DNA of 64,000 nt, from contig NZ_JAQQKW010000009.1 of NCBI RefSeq assembly GCF_028550395.1, positions 1-64,000 on the forward strand. The letters run 5' to 3'. Each line of letters begins with the position of its first letter. Positions within the stretch are counted from its first letter, which is position 1. The notes below the pieces were generated by a model that had not been told where the DNA came from, did not search any database, and worked only from the letters and a program-made list of their open reading frames with translations. Source of the DNA: Asticcacaulis currens (GTDB lineage Bacteria; Pseudomonadota; Alphaproteobacteria; Caulobacterales; Caulobacteraceae). Positions 1 through 10,100 of the stretch are shown piece by piece. A program made the translations under genes and the position numbers.

Positions 1-1790
<1,790 letters not shown>

Positions 1791-2178
1791 GACGGTGCAA
1801 CAGCAGGAGCCGTAAGGCCTCTGCTCTCCTCCCGTTCCGCCGGCACAGACCCGTAACTTTTTACCACTGGCGTCCCGGTTTGATACACGACTGAAGGGCG
1901 TGCAGCCCCGACGCATCCATGGGTTTTTCCCAAATAAATACATGTATTAAGACGAAACAATATAAGGTCATTTGAAAATTAAAAATTATGATTTGCCATT
2001 CGTTAATAAATCAAAACTGTGGCGAATTAAAATTTTAATAAAAGTTAATTTCTCCTAAATAATAATATATTCATAATTCATTTAATTCACTTTATAATAA
2101 AGAATTAACCGCGCTCAACGGCCTATCTATTGCTTTTCTTCTGTGGCCCGCTTGGGGGCAAATACACAGGAGACTCAG
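1791..2178. other. Intergenic region with a very AT-rich segment
   Basis: This 388-bp stretch holds no gene. From about 1925 to 2110 it is extremely rich in A and T, in sharp contrast to the GC-rich surroundings. It carries many TTAA words (for example at 2003, 2027, 2035, 2045, 2082 and 2105), but none of the pairs I measured has the 7-bp spacing of a full CtrA site. The position upstream of the repeat-protein gene suggests a regulatory region or a site for an AT-binding nucleoid protein such as MucR; that is inference. Confidence 0.6.
2070..2098 (+). promoter_or_regulatory. Candidate promoter for the 2179 repeat-protein gene
   Basis: A perfect -10 hexamer TATAAT (2093-2098) lies 17 bp downstream of TTCATA (2070-2075), which matches four of six bases of a sigma-70 -35 box. 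Transcription would begin near 2105, giving a leader of about 70 nt with a ribosome site (AGGAG) before the ATG at 2179. AT-rich DNA makes chance matches likely, so the call is tentative. Confidence 0.45.
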
Positions 2179-2784
2179 ATGAAATATCTTTCCGTAATCG
2201 CTGTCGCCGGTCTGGTTCTGGCCGGTTCGGCTCAGGCGCAGACCGCCTCGAACAACCAAAACAATTCGTCCAACATCAAGGCGCAACTGAACGCCAAGAT
2301 CGACAATGTCACCAATGACGTGTCGGCGACCGCCGCCGCCATCGGCAACAGCTTCACCGCCGACGGGTCGAGCCTGAACAGCCTGAACAACTATCAGCGC
2401 TTCTTCGGCGATGCGACGTCCAACCTTTCGACGACCATCACCAATGTGACGGGCGACGTCAGCGCGACGTCAGCGGCCATTGCCAATACGGCGACGGTGA
2501 ATACCAAGTGGGTCGGTTCCGTTTCGAACACCCAGTACGTCAACTACGACCCGACGGCGGTGCTGAACGCCACGGTCTATAATGCGGACAAGTCGGTCAG
2601 CGCCACCGCCGCCGCCATCAGCAACTCGGCCACCTTCACCACCGACTTCGGCAGCCTGGCTTCGACTCAGGTCAATACAGCCGCGGTCAATGCCTATGCC
2701 AACACCACCATCGGTGGCGTGGCTGGCAAGGTGGACGCCACCGCAGCCGCCATCGGCAACACCCTGACGGTTAAGGGCTTCTGA
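2179..2784 (+). CDS. Secreted repeat protein, curlin/HfaD-like, four ~46-residue repeats
   Basis: The protein has 201 residues from the ATG at 2179, which has an AGGAG ribosome site; upstream in-frame codons lie in the leader. A signal peptide ends AQA at residue 20. The mature part contains four copies of a motif of the form V-S/D-A-T-A/S-A-A-I-x-N, starting at residues 48, 94, 140 and 185, so the period is 46, 46 and 45. The chain is rich in Asn, Thr, Ala and Ser and has no Cys, like amyloid or adhesin subunits. It is followed by a hairpin and then HfaA- and HfaB/CsgG-like genes, so I infer a surface fibre or holdfast-anchor subunit secreted by the CsgG-like pore. It could correspond to HfaD, but it is short and the match is by pattern only. 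Confidence 0.7.
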   Translation: MKYLSVIAVAGLVLAGSAQAQTASNNQNNSSNIKAQLNAKIDNVTNDVSATAAAIGNSFTADGSSLNSLNNYQRFFGDATSNLSTTITNVTGDVSATSAAIANTATVNTKWVGSVSNTQYVNYDPTAVLNATVYNADKSVSATAAAISNSATFTTDFGSLASTQVNTAAVNAYANTTIGGVAGKVDATAAAIGNTLTVKGF

Positions 2785-2792
2785 TCCGGAAG

Positions 2793-2817
2793 GGAGCCTG
2801 CCGCACAGGCGGGCTCC
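2793..2817 (+). terminator. Hairpin after the repeat-protein gene
   Basis: GGAGCCTGCC (2793-2802) and GGCGGGCTCC (2808-2817) pair around a 5-nt loop with one mismatch. The tail is CT-rich rather than a pure T run. It may be a partial terminator or mRNA stabiliser, letting the repeat protein be made in excess over the downstream anchor genes. Confidence 0.5.
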
Positions 2818-2842
2818 TCTTCTCCTTCGCGGAGCAACCACC

Positions 2843-3265
2843 ATGCGCAAGCCTTATCTCCTCACCAGCCTCGCCTTTTCCTGCCCGTTCGTGGCCTTTG
2901 CGGCCACGGCCCAGACCTCGGACCTGCGGGCGCTGGAAAACGGCTATGGCAACAGCCGGCGGCTGGAAAACCAGCCCTTCACCCCGACGACGCGGGATGC
3001 CAATGGCAACCGCCTGATCGTCAACGGCATCATCCAGTACGACGACGCCAACAACCGCTACATCCCATCAAACGGTAGCGGCGGCACGCTCCTGGCCGCC
3101 CCCGATGCCCTGACGACACAGGGCATGGCTACGGCCACAGCCATTGGCAACCTGTTGTCGGTCACGGTCAGCGGCAGCCACAACACGGTCATTCTCAATA
3201 GCCGTCAGGACAATTCCGGCACGGTTTCTGCTGTCCTCAACGGACGCAAAACGACCGGTGAATAA
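2843..3265 (+). CDS. hfaA: HfaA-like holdfast-anchor protein
   Basis: A 140-residue secreted protein with an N-terminal signal peptide ending near ATA-QT (residues 22-25). The middle has RDANGNRLIVNG, and the C-terminal half has ATAIGNLLSVTVSGSHNTVI followed by NSRQDNSGTVSAVLNG. This Asn/Gln-rich pattern, with NTV-I-NS and Q-x-N-x-G, is that of HfaA, a curlin-related protein that helps anchor the Caulobacter holdfast to the stalk or cell. Two CsgG/HfaB genes follow directly, as in hfaAB operons. A ribosome site (CGGAG) precedes the ATG. The family call rests on motif recall and gene order. Confidence 0.65.
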   Translation: MRKPYLLTSLAFSCPFVAFAATAQTSDLRALENGYGNSRRLENQPFTPTTRDANGNRLIVNGIIQYDDANNRYIPSNGSGGTLLAAPDALTTQGMATATAIGNLLSVTVSGSHNTVILNSRQDNSGTVSAVLNGRKTTGE

Positions 3266-3303
3266 GACGCTCCCCGCCCTCACCCCCACCCGGATACGCG
3301 CTG

Positions 3304-4152
3304 ATGACACCTTCCCTTCGCCTTTTCTTCGCCCTGAGTTGCGCCACAGGCGCACTCATGCCGGGTCTGGCCACCGCCGCCCCACCGCCGCCGGCCGCGG
3401 TGACGCTTAATGAGACGCCGGTGACGCCCGCCCTGCGCTGCCTCGCCCGCCGCCCATCTCTGAACGGCCTGCCGCGTCTGGCGGTCGGGCGCATTGGCGA
3501 CCTGACGGGTAAGGTCGATTTCGACACAGGAGCCAAGATTACCCAGGGTGCGTCGCTGTTTGCCGTCAGTGCGCTGGGCTATGCCGGGGTCCCGGTGGTC
3601 GAACGCCTCGACAATTCCGTGGCGGAGATTGAACTGAACTATGCGCGGCAAAAGCTGCTGTCGGATACGCCGGAGCGCGCCGGGCAAAGCGGCGACAATT
3701 TCCGTCCCATTCTGGCCGGGCAGATCGCCGGGTCGCGCTATTACATTGTCGGCGGCATTACCGAACTGAACTACAATATCCGCTCCGACGGCTACGACGC
3801 GGCCATCGGCTCACAGGCGCTGCCCGGCGCACAGGGCCAGATCAGCGGCCGCACCTATGTGCTCAACGTCGCCGTCGATCTGCGGCTGGTCAACACCCAG
3901 ACCCAGCAGGTGGTGGACACCGTCACCTTTCAGCAGCAGGTGATCGGCGTCACCAACGACCGTCGCCTCACTGGAGGCAGCGAGGATATCGGCCTTTTGC
4001 TGCAAGGCGGCAACAGCCGTCAGGAACCGTTGCAAATGTCGGTGCGCGAACTGGTCGAACGCTCGGTCTATCATCTGATCGCGCCGCTGTGGACCGCCGC
4101 CGACGGACGCGCCTGCCTTGGTGAGGCCGGACTGAAGGAGACGCAGCCATGA
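3304..4152 (+). CDS. CsgG/HfaB-family secretion protein, first copy
   Basis: A 282-residue member of the CsgG/HfaB family, whose proteins form outer-membrane pores that export curlin-like subunits or anchor the holdfast. Diagnostic segments are LAVGRIGDLTGKVDFDTGAK and IVGGITELNYNIRSDG. Unlike the second copy, the N-terminus has no good lipobox: its only Cys there is in FALSC, and a signal peptidase I site (ATA-AP, near residue 25) fits better. If so, this copy is not acylated in the usual CsgG way. It overlaps the next gene by 4 bp (ATGA), so the two are probably translated together. Confidence 0.82.
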   Translation: MTPSLRLFFALSCATGALMPGLATAAPPPPAAVTLNETPVTPALRCLARRPSLNGLPRLAVGRIGDLTGKVDFDTGAKITQGASLFAVSALGYAGVPVVERLDNSVAEIELNYARQKLLSDTPERAGQSGDNFRPILAGQIAGSRYYIVGGITELNYNIRSDGYDAAIGSQALPGAQGQISGRTYVLNVAVDLRLVNTQTQQVVDTVTFQQQVIGVTNDRRLTGGSEDIGLLLQGGNSRQEPLQMSVRELVERSVYHLIAPLWTAADGRACLGEAGLKETQP

Positions 4153-5105
4153 GACGCCTTGTGATCGCCCTGCCGCTGCTGCTTTCGGCCTGCGCCAGCG
4201 TTACCGCCGATCCGCAGACGGGCCTTTATGCCAGGCCGGTGGGCAATGCTCCGGCGACGGCCAATCTGACGCCCTATAGCCCCGATCTGATCTGCCTTCA
4301 GCAGGCGGCGCTGACTAGCCATAAGACCCGGCCGCGCGTGGCGGTGGGCCGCATCGACGACCTGACGGGCAAGCGCGACTTCTACACAGGGGCCAATATC
4401 ACGCAGGGCATCGCCCTGTTCGCGCAGTCGGCCCTGTCGCGCGCCGGCCTGCCACAGGTGGAGCGCGGTGACCGCGACATCTCCGACTATGAACTGAAGG
4501 CCGCCATGGAGCACGTCCTGTCCGACACACCGGATCAGGCGGGTAACGAGCCGGACAATTTCCGCAAGGTCTATGCGGGTCAGATCGCCGGTTCAGACTA
4601 CTATATCTCCGGCGGCCTGACCGAACTGAATTACAATATCCGCTCCGACGGCGTCGATCTGCGCGCCGGTGGCACCGGCAGCGACGATCCGGCGGGCAGC
4701 TTCGTATCGCGGCGCTTCGTGATGAATATCGCGCTCGATCTGCGCCTGATCGACACGCGCTCTCAGGAGATCCGGCGCGTCACCGCCTATCAGAAGCAGA
4801 TTGTGGGGCGCGAGGTGAAGCCCGGCTTATTCACCCTGCTCGACGGGACTATGCTCGACCTGTCGGGCGGGTTCAGCGAAATGGAGCCTATCCAGTTGGG
4901 GGTGCGCACCCTGGTTGAACGTAGCGTCTATGACTTTGCCGCCGGGCTCTACGGCATGGGCCCGTCCGTGTGCCGCAATGGCGGGGTTCCCGCCGCCGAA
5001 AGCCCGGATAACCACCCCGACAGCCGCAACGCGGTGGAGCCGCGCCCGCCTTATCAGGGCCCGTATCTGGACCGCAGCCGCTGGGGGACGCCGACGCGCC
5101 GGTAA
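4149..5105 (+). CDS. hfaB: CsgG/HfaB-family outer-membrane lipoprotein, second copy
   Basis: A 318-residue lipoprotein with the lipobox LLLSAC (Cys at residue 15). It shares VAVGRIDDLTGKRDF, the TGANITQGIALFAQSAL block and GGLTELNYNIRSDG with the gene just upstream, so the two are tandem paralogues of the CsgG/HfaB family. The C-terminal ~50 residues after the conserved domain are Pro/Arg-rich (ending with GPYLDRSRWG) and are absent from the first copy. It probably forms, alone or with its neighbour, the outer-membrane pore or anchor for the 2179 and 2843 products. Confidence 0.85.
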   Translation: MRRLVIALPLLLSACASVTADPQTGLYARPVGNAPATANLTPYSPDLICLQQAALTSHKTRPRVAVGRIDDLTGKRDFYTGANITQGIALFAQSALSRAGLPQVERGDRDISDYELKAAMEHVLSDTPDQAGNEPDNFRKVYAGQIAGSDYYISGGLTELNYNIRSDGVDLRAGGTGSDDPAGSFVSRRFVMNIALDLRLIDTRSQEIRRVTAYQKQIVGREVKPGLFTLLDGTMLDLSGGFSEMEPIQLGVRTLVERSVYDFAAGLYGMGPSVCRNGGVPAAESPDNHPDSRNAVEPRPPYQGPYLDRSRWGTPTRR

Positions 5106-5111
5106 GGCGGT

Positions 5112-5726
5112 TCAGCCCGCCTTCGCCACCTGAGTCAGGGCCTCGCACAGACGGGCGACACGCACCGTCGCCGCCTGCGCCTCTTCCAGTTCGACCGCTT
5201 CGGGCCGCGCCAGCATATCCACCAGGTCTTTGGCCGACTCTTCCAGCTTTAACAGGGCAAGCCTCACCGTTTCGGTGCGCAGGCGATTGCCGTCCTGAAG
5301 CGTGCGCAGGGTTTTGCGCAGGGCGGCTTCTTCGCGCGCGTTCTTGAGCACATAGGACAATTGATGCGACACCAGCCGCCAGTTGAGCGGCTTGATGACG
5401 AACGACGTCGCCCCGTTGGCAAAGGCCTTATCGACGGCCAGCATGTCTTCACGGCCCGTCGCCACGACAACCGGCACATGGCGATGGGTCGGGTCCGCCC
5501 GCATCAGGCTCAGCAGCTCAAACCCGTCCATGCGCGGCATGTCGAGATCGAGCAGAACGATGTCATAGGTGGCGCGGCCCATCTTCGTCCACGCATCGGC
5601 GCCGTCTTCGGCCACCTCGACGCTGACTTCGGGCGTTGCCAGATGCGTCAGGGCAAATTCACGCAGGATGGGGTCGTCATCAACGACCAGCAGGCGGGCC
5701 GCTTCGAAGGTAACGAAATAGCTCAT
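5112..5726 (-). CDS. Response regulator: receiver plus C-terminal helical region
   Basis: A 204-residue cytoplasmic protein. The receiver domain (residues 10-125) has the acidic cluster DDD (16-18), phospho-acceptor Asp60 in LLDLDMPRMDG, Thr90 in VVATG and Lys112 in IKP, so it should be phosphorylated. Residues 130-204 look like a long charged helix or coiled coil with no DNA-binding domain, so the output is probably protein-protein interaction. It is convergent with hfaB (6-bp gap) and lies just downstream of the TadG-like gene on the same strand, with a 9-bp gap. The partner kinase is not identified; the hybrid kinase at 7128 is divergent and nearby. Confidence 0.88.
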   Translation of the reverse strand: MSYFVTFEAARLLVVDDDPILREFALTHLATPEVSVEVAEDGADAWTKMGRATYDIVLLDLDMPRMDGFELLSLMRADPTHRHVPVVVATGREDMLAVDKAFANGATSFVIKPLNWRLVSHQLSYVLKNAREEAALRKTLRTLQDGNRLRTETVRLALLKLEESAKDLVDMLARPEAVELEEAQAATVRVARLCEALTQVAKAG

Positions 5727-5735
5727 TGTCCCTCC

Positions 5736-6977
5736 TTACTGCGTCAGGGCGGGCAGGGAGCGGTTGGGGCCCACCCCTTCGGGCACCGGCACGCCGGAAC
5801 CGGCATAGTTCTTGTTGATCACCAGCACCGGGTCCTTACGCAGGGTCAGGGTGCGCGCCACGATAACGCTCCAGGCGGAATCCTGCGCCACCTTGCCCGA
5901 CGTCTCGATCTGAAGCTCGGCATTGGGAATATAGATGGTCCCGAGAAGCTGGCTGACGCGGTCCGAACGAATGCTGAAGGTTTCGGTATTGTCGCGTGAC
6001 GTCGCCATCAGGAAGCCGGCAAAGCGCCCGGATTTACGCGCGGTCAGACGCACCTCGCCCTTGTCGGCAATATCAATCTTGTCATCGCCGCCGAAGATCA
6101 GCACCACATCGTCCCCCGTCAGTTGCGCCACATTGGACATCTGCACCTTGGACATGAAGTAATGTTCGCCAGGCAGCAGGTGTATCCGACCGGACCCGCC
6201 CACCGTGATCAGGCCGCAATGCACGCCCGGCGGCAGGATAACCGACTGATTGTTCAGCACCTGTATCTGCACGGGCAGACGGGGGCAGGGATAGGGCGGC
6301 TTAAGATCCAGATTGGCGAAGGGGTCGGCAATGGTCATGGCCCCCTCACCCGCCCTGGGGCGCGTCACTCCGCTGACGGTGCCGGAGGCCTGAATACGCG
6401 CTGCCTCGATCATGGCGGACGACTCAACCGTAATATTGTGGTTGGCGTGAACCGCACAGCCGGGCGCGCGCAGTTGCGCCGTATTCTGCACCGACAGGCC
6501 ACCGTCCTGGGTTTGCAGGACGCACAGGGGCGTTTTCTGCATATTTTCGGCCCGCGCCTTAACCCTCAGTTCGGTACCGAAGTCGATGGCGCTGAAGATC
6601 GGCTTGCGATGCGCAACGCCTGTCACTTCAACCATGCCTTTTTGCAGGTCCGCGGTGGCGGAAAACTCGACACTCACGCCGTCGGGCAAGCCCTTGGCCT
6701 GCATGGCAGCGGTCTGGACGGCAAAGTTTGTGATGCCGGTCGTGTTCTGGCCATAGGTCGCCAGGGTCAGACGACCAGCTCCGGCCAGCGCCCCCGCATC
6801 GGCAGCGTCCTGCAAGGCGCTTTTGTCGCGGTTATAGGCACTCAGTTCGATGGCACCACCCGCGGCCAGCATCAGGGGCACGGCCACCATGGCGACCGTG
6901 ATCCCGGCGTGGCCTTTCTGCGTCGCCGCAAAGCGTCGGAGAATGCGCGTTTGGTGATCGAACCAGCCGGATTTCAT
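5736..6977 (-). CDS. TadG-like Flp-pilus-associated protein
   Basis: A 413-residue protein that starts with a short basic segment and one membrane helix (about residues 22-45), then SAYNRDKSALQDAADAGALA, the signature of the TadE/TadG N-terminal family. The rest is predicted to be outside the inner membrane. Residues ~250-370 contain a run of short hydrophobic strands (ILPPGVHCGLITVGGSG, HYFMSKVQMSN, VLIFGGDDKIDIADKG) that suggest a beta-helix or stacked-strand fold. There is no von Willebrand A motif, unlike the two related proteins at 47.2-50.5 kb. No pilin or tad ATPase gene is nearby. Confidence 0.78.
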   Translation of the reverse strand: MKSGWFDHQTRILRRFAATQKGHAGITVAMVAVPLMLAAGGAIELSAYNRDKSALQDAADAGALAGAGRLTLATYGQNTTGITNFAVQTAAMQAKGLPDGVSVEFSATADLQKGMVEVTGVAHRKPIFSAIDFGTELRVKARAENMQKTPLCVLQTQDGGLSVQNTAQLRAPGCAVHANHNITVESSAMIEAARIQASGTVSGVTRPRAGEGAMTIADPFANLDLKPPYPCPRLPVQIQVLNNQSVILPPGVHCGLITVGGSGRIHLLPGEHYFMSKVQMSNVAQLTGDDVVLIFGGDDKIDIADKGEVRLTARKSGRFAGFLMATSRDNTETFSIRSDRVSQLLGTIYIPNAELQIETSGKVAQDSAWSVIVARTLTLRKDPVLVINKNYAGSGVPVPEGVGPNRSLPALTQ

Positions 6978-7054
6978 GTCTGCGTTGTAACACAGGGCTG
7001 TTAACAGGGCCTTTCCACAGGATAAACCTCTATATTCTTTACAGGTTTTTTATT

Positions 7055-7086
7055 TTTTCGCCTCAGCCCGACGAAACGGGCGAAAA
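7055..7086. other. Inverted repeat in the 5' region of the hybrid kinase gene
   Basis: TTTTCGCC (7055-7062) and GGCGAAAA (7079-7086) are complementary around a 16-nt loop. They lie between the divergent TadG-like and kinase genes. This could be a regulator site or an mRNA hairpin; nothing identifies the factor. Confidence 0.35.
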
Positions 7087-7127
7087 TCCGGTTTCCTCTT
7101 TCAAGGTACATCTATTAGCGTCGTATC

Positions 7128-10100
7128 ATGCGTAAACCCGCCCGAATCAGCACGCCCCACGGACGCCAGCCGGGCTTTCACAGCCGGTTGAACCGGCTGG
7201 TTATCGGCTGCGTGCTGCTGGCCTGCCTGCCGGTCGTGGCCCTGTTCGTGGCCAATGAGGCCAGTCGCTATGGCGAAAACCGCTGGTCCACCCTGAAGGC
7301 CGCCGCCGATGTGCTGGCCTCCAGCACCACCGAAAGCGTCGAAACGGGGGATGCTCAGGGGGCCTTTCGCGCCCTGCGCGCCGTCACCCGCACGCCCGGA
7401 ATCGTCTATGCGCGGGTGGAAACGCCGCACGGCGTACTGGCCGAAACCGGCGCGGGCGTGCGGCTGAGGTCCGACGTCAGTATTGACGACAACGGGACAC
7501 GGCCTTCGCTCGGTCATCTGCTCAGCACCGGCTCCATCGAAATCCGCGCGCCCATCCGGCACGACAACCGGACCCTTGGCCATGTGGTCGTCGTTCACAA
7601 GGCCACTGGCATCTCGGCGGGGCTTCTGAGCACACTGGCCGGGATCGGACTGATGGCCGTGGCTGCGGCCGTCATCGCGCTTGTCGTCGCCAACCAGCTG
7701 CAACGCCGCCTCGTCCGGCCCTTGAGCGACCTGACGCGCACCATCGCGCAGGTGGCGCAAAGCGGTACCTTCACCCGCGTGGACACTGAGGCCGAGGACG
7801 AGGTGCGCACGCTGGTAGACGGCTTCAACCTGATGGCGGAAGCGATCGACAAACGCGACCGTCAGATTGAAGCGCAGGTGCAGCACCTTGAAGACGAGGT
7901 TGCAGCGCGCACCAAAGATTACCGCCTCGCCCGCGACGAGGCCCATGCCGCCAATGCCGCCAAGTCGGAATTTCTGGCGACCATGAGCCATGAAATCCGC
8001 ACACCGATGAACGGCGTCATGGTGATGGCCGAACTGCTGGCCAGCGAACCCCTGCCGCCGAAGGCCCGCCGCCACGCCGACACCATTGTGCGGTCCGGGC
8101 GTAACCTGCTCGCCGTCATCAACGACATTCTCGATTTTTCCAAGATCGAGGCCGGGCGCATGGACGTCGAAATCGGCGAAGTCGATATCGTTGACCTGAT
8201 CGACGAGGTCATCGCCCTCTTCTATGACCGGGCACGCGAAAAGGGGCTGGAACTGGTGGCCTTGGTGCACCCGGACGCGCCGCGCCTTGTGCCGGCCGAT
8301 ACGGTACGGCTGGGGCAGGTGGTCGCCAATCTGGTCTCCAACGCCGTCAAATTCACCGAACGCGGACAGGTCGTGCTTAAACTCGTGCCCGACCGAAACC
8401 CGCAGTACTGGCGGCTGGTGGTCAGCGATACCGGTATCGGCATTGCGGCGGACAAGCTCGGCAGCGTGTTCGGCGCCTTCACCCAAGAGGACCAGACCAC
8501 GACGCGGCGCTTCGGCGGCACGGGGCTGGGCCTGTCCATCGCCAGGCGGCTGGTCGAGGCCATGCACGGGGCCATTGCCGTCACCAGCGAACAGGGCAAG
8601 GGGACGTCGTTCCATGTGCGCCTGCCGCGTCAGGCTAACGCACCGACCGCCGCGCCGCCGCGTCTCCCGGCGCCCGCCCGGCTGCATCTGGCCGTCCGGG
8701 CCCCGGCACTGGCAGGCCTGTTGAAGGTGCGCTTGGAGGCGGCCGGGTTCGTCATCGACACGGACGCGCCGGACCTCATACTGGCCGATGCCGACGCCCG
8801 TGAAGCCTTCACCGGTGCGACAATCCCGCTGGTCCTGCTGGCCGATATACGCGACGCGGAAGCCGAAGTCTGGCGCGAGGATGGACGCTGCGCGGCGGTG
8901 CTTGGCCTGCCCTTGCGTCACGGTGATCTCGACCGTCTGATCCACGCCTTTGCCGAGAGCGCGCCCCTGCATCAGGCGGCACCGACGGCGCCGGAAAACG
9001 CCACCGTCCATTATCCGCAGGCCCGTGTGCTGGTGGCCGACGACTCCGAGGTCAATCTGGAGGTGGCGCGCGAGGCGCTGAGCCGCTTCGGTATGACCTG
9101 CGTCACGGTCAGTAATGGTGCGGAGGCGCTGGCTCAGATGGCCGCCCAGCCCTTCGATCTGGTGCTGATGGACGGCTCGATGCCGGAACTGGACGGTTTC
9201 GAGGCAACGCGACGCTGGCGGGCGCAGGAAGACGGCACCCGACTGCCTATCGTCGCCCTGACGGCGCATGTGGTGGGCAAGGCCGCCGAGGAATGGCGTC
9301 AGGCCGATATGGACGGCGTTCTGCATAAGCCCTTCACACTTCAGGCCTTAGGTGAGGTGCTCGACCGCTTCCTGTCGCCTCTGGCCGTCGAAGGGCCATC
9401 CCCCCGGTCCGAAGACGCCGCATCGGCGGCCACCCCCCTGACAAGTGACTGGCTGGATCAGACCTTCGCCACCCTGCTGCGCGAGGCCGCTCCCTTCCGC
9501 GACCGCGTCATTGCGCTTTATCGGGCCCATGCTCCCCTCACCCTGAAAGCCTTGGTGGCGGCGCTGAGGGATGAGGACGCCGCGCAGGTGGCCTCGGCCG
9601 CCCACGCTCTGCGCTCGATGAGCCTCAATCTGGGGGCGCGGCGGCTGGCCGATCTGGCGGGCAGTATCGAGGCGCTGGCGCGTCAGACGCCCCAGGACTT
9701 GCGGCTGGGCGATGGCGAGGCCCTGACCGACGCCCTGACCGCGACTCTCACCGAAATTGCCCAACGCCTGCCCGCCCCCGCGCCTGCGGTCCCGCTTCGT
9801 TTAGATGACGAAGATACGGCCTTGCTGACGCGTCTGGACGCCATTCTTGCCCGCGGTCGTCTGGATGTGGTCTATCAGCCGATCTACGACCGGATGGGCG
9901 AAGCGATTATCTCCGCCGAATGTCTGGTCCGCTGGCCGGGTGAAGATCCGAACCCCGTCACCCCGGCCATTTTCGTACCACTGGCCGAACGCACAGGTCG
10001 CATTATCGAGGTCGGGAAGTTGGTGCGCACCATGGTCTTTGCCGATGCCGCACGTCTGGGCGAAGTGCCGCTGGCCATCAATGTGTCGCCGGTCGAGCTG

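Noticed and set aside
2027-2048. CtrA-type sites in the AT-rich island
   Set aside because: TTAA words here are spaced by 4 or 6 bp, not the 7 bp of a full CtrA box.
7101-9326. 741-residue open frame on the minus strand opposite the hybrid kinase
   Set aside because: It is fully antisense to a well-supported gene and has the composition expected of GC3-driven shadow frames; no family motif is seen.
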